Shown piece after piece: positions 37,637 to 45,659 of a stretch of 64,000 bases of DNA. Below the pieces are notes generated by a model that was not told the DNA's origin, ran no database searches, and saw only the letters and a list, made by a program, of their open reading frames with translations. The DNA is taken from contig CAVOKN010000006.1 of the NCBI GenBank assembly GCA_963696505.1, forward strand, positions 124,001 to 188,000, in the 5' to 3' direction. Made by a program: the position numbers and the translations under genes. Within the stretch, counting starts at the first letter, position 1. Each line of letters starts with the position of its first letter. This DNA is from CAVOKN01 sp963696505 (lineage in GTDB: Bacteria; Pseudomonadota; Gammaproteobacteria; Burkholderiales; Rhodocyclaceae).

Positions 37637-39052
37637 ATGAAGATCTTCATCTCCTACGCCTCGGCCCAGCGGGATGTGGGCGAACCGGTGTGCCATGCGC
37701 TGGAGGCCGACGGCCATGATGTGTTCATGGACCGTACGGATCTGGAGGCAGGCGAGTCGTATCACGACCGGCTGCGCGAGGCCATCGGCGAGTGCGAGCA
37801 GTTCGTCTTTCTCGTCAGCCCGGAGTCGGTCCGGCCCGGCAGCTATGCGCTGACCGAACTGGAATTGGCGAAGGCGCGCTGGCCGCGGCCATCGGGTCAT
37901 GTGTTGCCCGTGATGGCCGCGCCCACGCCGTTCTCCGACATTCCGGCCTACCTTGCCGCGGTCACGGTGCTCCAGCCCAGGGGCAATCTGGCCGCCGAGG
38001 TCGCGGCGCACTATGCCAAACGAGGCAAAGGCGTGCCGGCGCGCTGGCTGGCGGCTGCGCTGGTGCTGGCGCTGGTTCTCGCCGGCGCGTGGTGGTGGCA
38101 GTACCGCGCTGCGCGAGAGGCAGCGCAGGCCGAGGCAGCGCGCCAGGCTGCCCTGGCGCAACTGACACAGGCCACGCAGGCGGCCGCCAGCCTGTGTCAG
38201 GCCGGCAGTTTCGCCGCGGCCTGGAAGAATTTCGACGAACTGCTGGCCAATCCCGACGCCGCCGCCGTGGCGCGGCCAGCCCAGGCCGATTGCGCCATGG
38301 CCTGGCTGCGCGGCCTTTCCCGCGGCGAGGGCGATACGTTTTCCCGGACGGTAAACAAGCTGCTGCCGGTGCTCGGGCGCGAACTGGCGACGGCCCGCGA
38401 GCTACGCGCGGGCGACCTGCATGCGCACATCGGCTGGGGCGAGTACCTGCGTTCGCGCGATGGCTTGCCGACCGACCCAGTGGCCCACTATGAGCGCGCC
38501 CTCCAGACCGACGCCGCCAATCCCTATGGCAATGCCATGTTGGCGCACTACCGGGCGGCGCATGGCGGCAGCATGGCGGAACTCGGCAGGCTCTTCGACA
38601 CAGCACTGGCCGCGGACCGCGACACCGCCTTCGTGCGCAGAATGCAGATCGCGGTGGCTCTCAACCACGGTGACAAGTTTGCGCTGGCGCTGAAGGCGGT
38701 CAATCAGGCGCGCCAGCGCGGCGAGCCCCTGCCCGCGAACGCCGAGCGCGTGTACTGGCGCTGGTGCGAATCGGGCCTGCGCTACGCGTCGGACCGTGCC
38801 CAACTGCTGCCCGCGTTGAGCGCCGCCGATGCCCTGGCGACGATGGCCTGGCTGCAGCCGCTGGAGAGTATTCCGCCTGAACGCCAGCCCCTGTGGCACC
38901 TGTGCCAGGCCACGCTGCTCGCCCATGGCGGACAAAAGCAACAGGCACTGCAGGTGCTGAACGAACTCCTCGCCCGCATGGGCCCGAAGTACGCGGGCGG
39001 CAGCTACGAGCGCTGGGCCAACGAGCAACTGGCGGCGCTGAAGAAGGAATAG
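37637..39052 (+). CDS. TIR-domain membrane protein with C-terminal helical repeats
   Basis: 471 residues. Residues 1-125 form a TIR domain (MKIFISYASAQRD, a central FVFLVSPESVRPGS). The position of the NADase glutamate in active TIR domains is occupied by E74 (YALTELELA). A single membrane helix follows (about 136-156, RWLAAALVLALVLAGAWWW), then an Ala/Gln-rich helix and about 280 residues of helical, TPR/Sel1-like repeats. By the positive-inside rule the TIR domain is cytoplasmic and the repeats periplasmic. Bacterial TIR domains act as NAD hydrolases or signal-molecule synthases in immunity; whether this one does is inference. The next gene starts 35 bp downstream. Confidence 0.8.
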   Translation: MKIFISYASAQRDVGEPVCHALEADGHDVFMDRTDLEAGESYHDRLREAIGECEQFVFLVSPESVRPGSYALTELELAKARWPRPSGHVLPVMAAPTPFSDIPAYLAAVTVLQPRGNLAAEVAAHYAKRGKGVPARWLAAALVLALVLAGAWWWQYRAAREAAQAEAARQAALAQLTQATQAAASLCQAGSFAAAWKNFDELLANPDAAAVARPAQADCAMAWLRGLSRGEGDTFSRTVNKLLPVLGRELATARELRAGDLHAHIGWGEYLRSRDGLPTDPVAHYERALQTDAANPYGNAMLAHYRAAHGGSMAELGRLFDTALAADRDTAFVRRMQIAVALNHGDKFALALKAVNQARQRGEPLPANAERVYWRWCESGLRYASDRAQLLPALSAADALATMAWLQPLESIPPERQPLWHLCQATLLAHGGQKQQALQVLNELLARMGPKYAGGSYERWANEQLAALKKE

Positions 39053-39087
39053 TCCATGACGCACCCCCATCACCAGGGCAACTCACC

Positions 39088-39666
39088 ATGACGATCCTGC
39101 TCCTCGGCCTGCTGCTGTTCCTCGGCGTTCATTCCATTCGTATTTTTGCCGACGACTGGCGCACACGTCAGATCGCGCGGCTCGGCGAAGGCGCCTGGAA
39201 GGGTTTGTACTCCGCGGTGTCGGTGGCGGGTTTCGTCCTGGTCGTGTGGGGTTACGGCATGGCGCGGACCGCGGCGCCGGAGTTGTGGCTGGCGCCGCGC
39301 TGGACCGGGCATGTCACGGCGCTGCTCACGCTGCCCGCCTTCGTGCTGCTGGTGGCCGCCTACGTGCCGGGCAACCGCATCAAGGCAGCGCTGGGCCATC
39401 CGATGATCCTGGGGGTCAAGCTCTGGGCGCTGGCGCACCTGCTGTCCAACGGCCGCGCCGCGGATGTCGTGCTGTTCGGCGCCTTCCTGGTGTGGGCCGT
39501 ATTCGACTTCGCCGCGTCACGCCGGCGCGACCGGCGGTCCGGTACGCGCCACGCGGCGGGATCACTCGCCCGCGACGCGGCGGTGCTGGGAATCGGCATC
39601 GCAGCCTGGGCCGCGTTCGCGTTCTACCTGCATGGCTGGCTGATCGGGGTGCGGCCCTTCGGTTGA
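39088..39666 (+). CDS. NnrU family membrane protein
   Basis: 192 residues with about six membrane helices (MTILLLGLLLFLGVHSIRIF, the NnrU-typical YVPGNRIKAALGHPMILGVKLWALAHLLSNG). NnrU proteins are linked to nitrite/nitric-oxide respiration in denitrifiers and are related to isoprenoid-associated NnrU/NnuR membrane proteins; the biochemical role is unknown. No other denitrification gene is in the window. It lies 35 bp after the TIR gene and may be transcribed with it. Confidence 0.88.
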   Translation: MTILLLGLLLFLGVHSIRIFADDWRTRQIARLGEGAWKGLYSAVSVAGFVLVVWGYGMARTAAPELWLAPRWTGHVTALLTLPAFVLLVAAYVPGNRIKAALGHPMILGVKLWALAHLLSNGRAADVVLFGAFLVWAVFDFAASRRRDRRSGTRHAAGSLARDAAVLGIGIAAWAAFAFYLHGWLIGVRPFG

Positions 39667-39756
39667 GATTCCGGCGCAGCCTTGCCGCGCTGGAGCAGGT
39701 TTTTCCGTACACTAGCGCCTCCACATTTTTCCGACCCCACCCCTCCGGAGGCATTC

Positions 39757-40383
39757 ATGAGCGACGCCCTCAACTATCTGGTCAAGGTTCGCCCCACGGC
39801 GATGACCGGCTATTTCAGTTTCCTGAAGGAAGCCGGCAAGCACCTGGACCCCAAGACGCGCAACCTGATTTCCGTCATCACCAAGGTCTATGCCCAGACC
39901 GAGCCCGGTTTCCGCCAGTACCTGACCCGCGCGCTGCGCGAGGGCGCGACTGCCGACGAAGTCATCGACGCGCTGCTGATGGCGTTCCCGGCCCTGGGCC
40001 TGGCCAAGATCGTATGGGCCACAGACATCCTGCTGGAGATGGACATTCCCGAGTTCCGCCCGGACCAGCTCGGCGCGCAAGCCGAGTGGCACGACGTCGC
40101 CGGCATGGCGGATGTCAAGGACGGCCAGGTGAACTACCTGAGCGCCGAAGGCCGGCATCTCTTCGCCTGGCGCGACAAGGAAGCCATAAAGGTCTATGAC
40201 AGCCGCTGCCCGCACCAGGTGACGGACATCCCCCACCTTGCGCTACAGGGCAACAAGCTCACCTGTCCCAAGCACAACTGGGCTTTCGACATCGCCAGCG
40301 GGGAATGCGTCGAGAAGGGCGACCGGCCGCTCAACCAATTCAAGCACAAGGTCGAGAACGGCCGCCTGCACGTCTACTGGTGA
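39757..40383 (+). CDS. Carboxymuconolactone decarboxylase-like / Rieske fusion protein
   Basis: 208 residues from the ATG at 39757 (GGAGG six bases upstream). Residues 1-90 resemble the CMD/AhpD helical fold (LDPKTRNLISVITKVYAQTEP, REGATADEVIDALLMAFPALG) but without the CxxC cysteine pair of AhpD-type peroxidases. Residues about 110-208 are a Rieske 2Fe-2S domain with ligands C151-P-H153 and C170-PK-H173. A redox or oxygenase-accessory role is possible. No oxygenase is encoded nearby. Confidence 0.85.
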   Translation: MSDALNYLVKVRPTAMTGYFSFLKEAGKHLDPKTRNLISVITKVYAQTEPGFRQYLTRALREGATADEVIDALLMAFPALGLAKIVWATDILLEMDIPEFRPDQLGAQAEWHDVAGMADVKDGQVNYLSAEGRHLFAWRDKEAIKVYDSRCPHQVTDIPHLALQGNKLTCPKHNWAFDIASGECVEKGDRPLNQFKHKVENGRLHVYW

Positions 40384-40392
40384 GAGAACGGC

Positions 40393-40416
40393 GGCGCCGG
40401 CTCCCGCGCCGGCGCC
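40393..40416 (+). terminator. Hairpin after the CMD-Rieske gene
   Basis: GGCGCCGGC pairs perfectly with GCCGGCGCC over a 6-nt loop, 10 bp after the stop codon. There is no U-run, so termination is only probable. Confidence 0.5.
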
Positions 40417-40433
40417 CGGCTGCTGCGCGGACC

Positions 40434-40716
40434 AGGGTCTGTTGACATACAGCGGCCGGATCACGTTGCCCCGCAATGCGAGGTGCGGCAAGGCGCGAGG
40501 TGAAGCCAATGGTTGTTCCATTGGCGAGCCGAGCAACGACGCAGCGACCGCATTTCGGGGCAACCCGCAGGGCAAGGGCCGGGCCGGGCCTTAGTTGAGA
40601 AATGAGGACGTCGTTGCCACTCGCTTACGTAGAGTGACTACGCTGCGCTCGCGGCGCCTTGCGCTGCATCCCGGCCCGACCCTTGCGTGACCGGCCGTCG
40701 TATGTCAACAGACCCT
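40434..40716. mobile_element. MITE-like non-coding element, 283 bp
   Basis: The ends are perfect 17-bp inverted repeats, AGGGTCTGTTGACATAC (40434-40450) and its complement (40700-40716), and the similarity continues imperfectly to about 30 bp. Inside lie nested inverted repeats: GTTGCCCCGCAATGCG with CGCATTTCGGGGCAAC, and CCAATGG-TTGTT-CCATTGG. There is no coding capacity for a transposase. The right end supplies the TAG stop of the neighbouring gene at 40715. I see no clear target-site duplication. Confidence 0.7.
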
Positions 40717-41116
40717 AGCGCTGGCAGCTTCTGACGCGGCCCGAGTGCAGTCCCTGGGCCAGGGTCACCGCCGCCGAGCCGAAGCGCCGCGTTGGATAGG
40801 CGTTGCAGTAGTACTTCAGCCAGCCGAGAAGCTGCTCGGTAGTAAAGCGGCCGAAGACGTCGCAGGTATCGGGTGTCTGGAGGTTGTAGGCAGTGCGAAA
40901 CCCCGACAGGTACATGGTGAAGCCGTAGGTCGCGGCCGTGTACTCGGGGCTGCCGACGCCGTAGGGCTCGGCCTGGGCGAGTGCCTCCGTGTACTGCCGG
41001 CACTCGACGCCGCCGACTCCGCCGCCGACCACATAGGCACCTGACCAGTAATCGCCCGCAAGGGTACTGCCGCTCAGGGCGAGCGAGGCAGCGAGTACGA
41101 CGGTGTGGATACGCAT
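40715..41116 (-). CDS. Small secreted four-cysteine protein, possibly Rap1a/Tai-like
   Basis: 133 residues from the ATG at 41116 (GGGAG upstream). A Sec signal peptide ends at STLA. The mature part has four cysteines (VECRQY, DTCDVF, YYCNAY, RSCQR) suitable for two disulfides. FRTAYNLQTPDTCDVFGR and the LLGWLKYYC block recall the Rap1a/Tai family of small periplasmic proteins, some of which are T6SS immunity proteins; the resemblance is weak. The last codons abut the MITE-like element, so the natural C-terminus may have been altered. Confidence 0.6.
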   Translation of the reverse strand: MRIHTVVLAASLALSGSTLAGDYWSGAYVVGGGVGGVECRQYTEALAQAEPYGVGSPEYTAATYGFTMYLSGFRTAYNLQTPDTCDVFGRFTTEQLLGWLKYYCNAYPTRRFGSAAVTLAQGLHSGRVRSCQR

Positions 41117-41180
41117 GGCAAGCTCCCTATTCGTTTTTTTCGGTGGGACACCCCATGTGCCCGCCGCCACAGCCGGATCC

Positions 41181-41687
41181 TCAGGGGCGGCTGCAGGGAT
41201 TCAACGTTTCGTACGTCACACTTGCCGGCTGCATGCGCTGCAGTTCGCCGCGGTACAGCCGCCAGTCGAAAAACGAGCGCATTCTGACGCGATCGGCACC
41301 GGCCCGCCACTCCGTCTCACCGGCGGAGACGAAGGCCCCGCCTGAATTCCCCGTGGCCACATTGCCGCTGAAGCTCATGCTGCGGGGCGGTCCGTAGGCG
41401 GCGAAGATCGCCGCCAGCGTGCCGGCGTAGTCCGCATCCGACTGGACGTTGCGGGTGTAGCTCGCCAGCGCGTTGCCGCAGAAACCGAACACCCCCAGCA
41501 CCCGCGGCGGAAACAGGCTGCCGACGAACCACTGACCGCCCCCGGCAGGCCTTGCCACCAAGCCGTAGGCCGAAACCGTCACCGCCAGTTGTTTCGGGCT
41601 CATGCCGCTCCAGAAGGCGTCGGCCCGAAACGCAAGCCCTGTTCCCGACGAAAGAAGCGCTACTACCAGCACGGCCACCGAGCGCAT
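41181..41687 (-). CDS. Secreted protein of unknown function
   Basis: 168 residues from the ATG at 41687. A signal peptide (MRSVAVLVVALLSSGTGLAF) and an otherwise globular chain with two cysteines. I recognise no family. It lies 64 bp upstream of the four-cysteine secreted gene on the same strand, so the two are probably co-transcribed from the AT-rich stretch near 41745-41775. Confidence 0.6.
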   Translation of the reverse strand: MRSVAVLVVALLSSGTGLAFRADAFWSGMSPKQLAVTVSAYGLVARPAGGGQWFVGSLFPPRVLGVFGFCGNALASYTRNVQSDADYAGTLAAIFAAYGPPRSMSFSGNVATGNSGGAFVSAGETEWRAGADRVRMRSFFDWRLYRGELQRMQPASVTYETLNPCSRP

Positions 41688-42080
41688 TGCGCGACCGCCA
41701 AAACGGCCTCGATGCGGCGTCGGATGCGGGCGCATCGCAAAACTGCAACATATTATCAAACTCTAATTTTCTTCGGAAGTACCGACCTGCTTTCCGGCAC
41801 TCGCGTTTCCGTTGGATCGGCGATTGTTGCGCATGTCGATGAGCCCACTCATGGAGTTCCCCGGGCGGCAAAGTGGTATCAGCGTACCACGGCGTCGATC
41901 GCCGCCACCGGGGTCGACGGCATCCCACGCACCCACCCGCCGCGCCCCAAGCGCGGAGTCCGTAGGTCCGTTCAGGCGTTGGGTGGAAAAGGCCCGCAGG
42001 GCCGCATTCCACCGTGGCCACCGTGGCCACCGCGGCCATCGGCGGACCGGTGGATTACGCCCCTGCGGCGCTCATCCGCC
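41688..42080. repeat. Intergenic region with hairpins and short repeats
   Basis: No gene seen. At 41983-42012 GTGGAA pairs with TTCCAC and GGCCC with GGGCC. At 42012-42038 a 9-bp unit CCGTGGCCA is repeated three times with one change. At 42049-42084 lies a form of the common proteobacterial repeat GTAGGGCGGATGAGCG...GTAATCCACC (complement strand), whose first bases overlap the htpG stop codon. Confidence 0.6.
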
Positions 42081-44054
42081 CTACGGCAGAACGATGCGCG
42101 AGGCGCCGCCGCCCAGTTCCAGCATGAGCTGGTTGATGCGCTTGACGAAGGCGGCCGGGTCGTCGAGCTGGCCGCCCTCCGCCAGCAGAGCCTGGTCGAA
42201 GAGCACCGCGGCCCAGTCGTCGAAGTGCCTGTCCTCGGACTTCAGGCGCTGCACTGCCGGGTGCTGGGGATTGATTTCGAGGATCGGCTTCGCGGTCGGC
42301 ACCGACTGGCCGGCGGCCTTGAGAATGCGCGCCAGGTTGCCGGTCATGTCGTAGTCGTCGGCGACCAGGCAGGCGGGCGACTCGGTCAGCCGGTGCGTGA
42401 CCCGCACTTCCTTGACCCGCTCGCCCAGGGACGCCTTGATGCGCTCGAGGAGATCCTTGTACTCCTCGGCCTCCTTCTGCTGCGCCTGCTTCTCCGCCTC
42501 GTCCTCGAGCTTGCCGAGGTCGAGTCCGCCCTTGGCGACGGACACGAGCTGCTTGCCGTCGAACTCGGTGAGGTGGGCCACCACCCACTCGTCCACCTTG
42601 TCGGACAGCAGCAGCACCTCCAGCCCCTTCTTGCGAAACACCTCGAGGTGCGGGCTGTTCTTCGCCGCGTTGAAAGTGTCGGCGGTGATGAAGTAGATCT
42701 TGTCCTGGCCTTCCTTCATGCGCGACACGTAATCGGCGAGGGACACGATTTCCTCGTTGGTGTCCGCCTTGGTGGAGGCGAAACGCAGCAGTTTGGCGAT
42801 GCGCTCCCGGTTGGCATGGTCCTCGCCCACACCTTCCTTGAGCACGCGACCGAACTCGCGCCAGAAGGTGGCGTATTTCTCCTTCTGCGCCGCATCCTCC
42901 GAAGTAGCAAGATCCTCCAGCAGGCCCAGCACTTTCTTCGTGCAGCCGGCGCGGATCGATTCGATGTCCTTGCTCTGCTGCAGGATCTCGCGCGACACGT
43001 TGAGCGGCAGATCGGCGGAATCCACCACGCCGCGCACGAAGCGCAGGTAGATGGGCATGAGCTGCTCGGCGTCGTCCATGATGAACACCCGCCGCACGTA
43101 AAGCTTGATGCCATGGCGCTGCTGGCGGTCCCACAGGTCGAAGGGGGCATGGGACGGGACATAGAGCAGTTGCGTGTACTCCTGCCGCCCTTCCACCTTG
43201 CTGTGCACGTAGGCGAGCGGCGGCTCGAAGTCGTGGCCGACGTGCTTGTAGAACTCCTGGTACTGCTCGTCGGTGATCTCGGACTTGGGCCGGGTCCACA
43301 TGGCACTGGCCTGGTTGACGGTCTCGTCCTCGTCGCTGACGACCTGGCCGCCGGGCTCGCCGTCCTTGCCCTCGCGCCACTCCTCCTTCTTCATGACAAT
43401 GGGCTGGACGATGTGATCCGAGTACTTGCGCACGATCTGGCGCAGCTTCCAGCCCGAGAGCAGGCCGTCCTGGCCCTCCTCCTCGCCGGCGCGCAGATGC
43501 AGGATCACCTCGGTGCCGCGGCCGGGCCGCTCCACGTTCTCCACCGTGTATTCCCCGGCGGCGTCGCCGGTCATCGAGCATTCCCAGCGCACGCCCTGGT
43601 CCGCCGGCAGACCGGCACGGCGGGTGAGCACCGTCACCTTGTCGGCGACGATGAAGGAGGAATAGAAACCGACGCCGAACTGGCCGATCAGATGGGCGTC
43701 TTTCTGCTGGTCGCCGGTGAGACTGCCGAAGAATTCCCGCGTGCCCGACTTGGCGATGGTGCCCAGGTGCTGCACCGCCTCGTCGCGCGACATGCCGATG
43801 CCGTTGTCCGCCACGGTGACGGTGCGCGCCCCCTTGTCGAAGCTGACTCTGATCCTGAGGTCCGCGTCGCTCTCGAACAGGCCGGGCTCGTTGAGCGCCT
43901 CGAAGCGCAGCTTGTCGCAGGCGTCGGAGGCGTTGGAAATCAGCTCGCGCAGGAAGATCTCCCTGTTGCTGTACAGGGAGTGGATCATGAGATGCAGGAG
44001 CTGCTTGACTTCGGCCTGGAAGCCGAGGGTCTCTTTGGCGATGGTCGCAGTCAT
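42081..44054 (-). CDS. htpG: Molecular chaperone HtpG (Hsp90)
   Basis: 657 residues from the ATG at 44054, which has GGAGG six bases upstream; an upstream ATG at 44066 adds four residues. The GHKL ATP-binding signatures YSNREIFLRELISNASDA, DNGIGM and GQFGVGFYSSF, the middle domain and the dimerisation domain are all intact. It is preceded by a heat-shock promoter. It follows greB by 66 bp on the same strand. Confidence 0.97.
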   Translation of the reverse strand: MTATIAKETLGFQAEVKQLLHLMIHSLYSNREIFLRELISNASDACDKLRFEALNEPGLFESDADLRIRVSFDKGARTVTVADNGIGMSRDEAVQHLGTIAKSGTREFFGSLTGDQQKDAHLIGQFGVGFYSSFIVADKVTVLTRRAGLPADQGVRWECSMTGDAAGEYTVENVERPGRGTEVILHLRAGEEEGQDGLLSGWKLRQIVRKYSDHIVQPIVMKKEEWREGKDGEPGGQVVSDEDETVNQASAMWTRPKSEITDEQYQEFYKHVGHDFEPPLAYVHSKVEGRQEYTQLLYVPSHAPFDLWDRQQRHGIKLYVRRVFIMDDAEQLMPIYLRFVRGVVDSADLPLNVSREILQQSKDIESIRAGCTKKVLGLLEDLATSEDAAQKEKYATFWREFGRVLKEGVGEDHANRERIAKLLRFASTKADTNEEIVSLADYVSRMKEGQDKIYFITADTFNAAKNSPHLEVFRKKGLEVLLLSDKVDEWVVAHLTEFDGKQLVSVAKGGLDLGKLEDEAEKQAQQKEAEEYKDLLERIKASLGERVKEVRVTHRLTESPACLVADDYDMTGNLARILKAAGQSVPTAKPILEINPQHPAVQRLKSEDRHFDDWAAVLFDQALLAEGGQLDDPAAFVKRINQLMLELGGGASRIVLP

Positions 44055-44082
44055 AGGTTCCTCCACTGAATGACTGCGGGAT

Positions 44083-44108
44083 GTGGGGGCTGCTTGCGCC
44101 AGTTCAAG
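44083..44108 (-). promoter_or_regulatory. Heat-shock sigma32 promoter of htpG
   Basis: On the minus strand CTTGAA (44103-44108) and CCCCAC (44083-44088, continuing AT) are separated by exactly 14 bp. This is close to the sigma32 consensus CTTGAA-N13/14-CCCCATNT, and the element lies about 30 bp before the htpG start. The same bases form part of a GGGGGCT/AGCCCCC hairpin, which might end the greB transcript. Confidence 0.8.
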
Positions 44109-44120
44109 CCCCCGGAGGGC

Positions 44121-44678
44121 TCAGATGTATCGAACCTCCAGGACCTCGATCTCGCGCCCGCCGGCCGGGCTCTGGAAGCGCACCGTGTCGCCCTCACGCG
44201 CCTTGATCAGCGCCCGCGCCAAGGGCGAGATCCAGCTTATCCGCCCGGCCCCCGCGTCGGCCTCGTCCACGCCGACGATCTGAAAGGTCTGCTCCGGACC
44301 CGCGCCGCCGCCACTGACTTCGCAGACCGTGACAGTGGCGCCGAAGAACACCTGGTCAACATCGCCGCGCTCGGACGGATCGACCACCACCGCACTCTCG
44401 ATGCGCTTCATGAGGAAGCGGATGCGGCGATCGATCTCCCGCAGCCGCTTCTTGCCGTAGATGTAGTCGCCGTTTTCCGAGCGGTCGCCGTTCGAAGCCG
44501 CCCAAGCCACCACCTGCACCAGATCCGGCCGTTCCCGCTCCACCAGGTGCTTGAGTTCGGTGCGCAAAGCGCCGTAGCCGCTCACCGTCATATAGTTGCG
44601 GGTTCCCGGCGGCAGCCCCGAGGGAGCTTCCGGTTCGTCCTCTTCCTGATCGGTTTCGCGGGTAAAGGCCTTGCTCAT
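44121..44678 (-). CDS. greB: Transcription elongation factor GreB
   Basis: 185 residues, with an acidic, proline-rich extension of about 28 residues before the usual start. An N-terminal coiled coil (LRTELKHLVERERPDL, NGDRSENGDYIYGKKRLRE) carries the acidic tip residues that reach RNA polymerase's active site; the C-terminal FKBP-like domain binds the polymerase. The VAWAASNGDRSENGDY block separates GreB from GreA. Confidence 0.93.
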   Translation of the reverse strand: MSKAFTRETDQEEDEPEAPSGLPPGTRNYMTVSGYGALRTELKHLVERERPDLVQVVAWAASNGDRSENGDYIYGKKRLREIDRRIRFLMKRIESAVVVDPSERGDVDQVFFGATVTVCEVSGGGAGPEQTFQIVGVDEADAGAGRISWISPLARALIKAREGDTVRFQSPAGGREIEVLEVRYI

Positions 44679-44744
44679 GCGGCGAATTGCCCGGAACCTG
44701 GGGCGCCAATGTTAATGGCGCAACAGCCCCCGCGGCAACCCGTC

Positions 44745-44981
44745 CTAATGAAGCACCGCGGGCTGGCGCATCAGGTCCAGGTAGTGCCCGATGAAAATGT
44801 CCAGCGCCTCGATGTCGGGCTCGCCCGCCATCAGTTCGCCGAACTCGCGCCGGAAGCGGTGTGCGGTCTCGTCCCGCAGGAAGGCGCCCACGCCGCTGCG
44901 TTTGTCGATGATCTCCACGCCGTCCTGCGCCGGGTAATCGGCCACATAAAGCACTTTATCGTTGAGAACGACTTCCATCAT
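44745..44981 (-). CDS. DUF3567 family protein
   Basis: 78 residues, soluble. It matches DUF3567, a small betaproteobacterial family: EIIDKRSGVGAFLRDETAHRF, then the typical ending DLMRQPAVLH. The function is unknown. It sits 66 bp upstream of greB on the same strand. Confidence 0.75.
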   Translation of the reverse strand: MMEVVLNDKVLYVADYPAQDGVEIIDKRSGVGAFLRDETAHRFRREFGELMAGEPDIEALDIFIGHYLDLMRQPAVLH

Positions 44982-45136
44982 GACTCTTCCTTTTCGACGG
45001 CGAAAGCAGTTATCCTGTTTATAAGACCCTGCCGCCGACCCCGGCGTTCCCCCGGATCGGTTCGACAGTGCCTATCTCGGGCTTCCGGGGCGCGTTTCAA
45101 GGGCCGTCCCCGAGCCGGCCACGATGGATGCCGACC

Positions 45137-45346
45137 ATGACGGACCTCTCCGACACGACGGAACTGCGCAGCCGCCTGCACGAACTCCAGGTGGAGCATC
45201 GCGATCTGGACGACGTGATCGCGCGGCTCGAAGACGCCCCGCCCCACGACGAACTGCTGGTGCGGCGCCTCAAGAAGCGCAAGCTGCTGCTCAAGGACCG
45301 CATCACGCTGCTGGAGCAGATGCTTGAGCCCGACGTGCTTGCCTGA
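45137..45346 (+). CDS. YdcH-like (DUF465) coiled-coil protein
   Basis: 69 residues from the ATG at 45137. One helical hairpin with heptad-like spacing (LRSRLHELQVEHRDLDDVI) and the family's KKRKLLLKDRI motif near the end. DUF465 proteins are abundant small proteins of unknown role. It is divergent from the DUF3567 gene. Confidence 0.85.
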   Translation: MTDLSDTTELRSRLHELQVEHRDLDDVIARLEDAPPHDELLVRRLKKRKLLLKDRITLLEQMLEPDVLA

Positions 45347-45659
45347 GCGCTTGCGAATGAATCTACTGCGCGTCCCTGGGGCGCAATTGCCTGGCTGAGT
45401 TGCGTGGCTGAGTTGCGTGTTCCTCGCTCGACGTCTATCGACCCGATGTTTCTCGTCGCTACGTTCCTCGCCCGCGGGCCGCTCACTACGTTTTGTTTAC
45501 AAGCGCTGAGCGGATGTCGGCCCCGGCCTTCGGCCTTGAGCCGACCGGCAGGACTCGATCGTATGTGAAGCCAAGCGAAGCGGGCCCGACTCCGGCGGCA
45601 GATGTCCGGTCCGCCCTCGGGCTGTCAACGACCTGCCGACCCATTTCGGAGCGAATCCG
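45347..45659. other. 313-bp gap with a short tandem repeat
   Basis: No gene seen. At 45393-45418 a 13-bp unit, GGCTGAGTTGCGT, is repeated exactly twice. Around 45516-45545 GGCC/TTCGGCC blocks could form a small hairpin. Otherwise no recognisable element. Confidence 0.5.
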
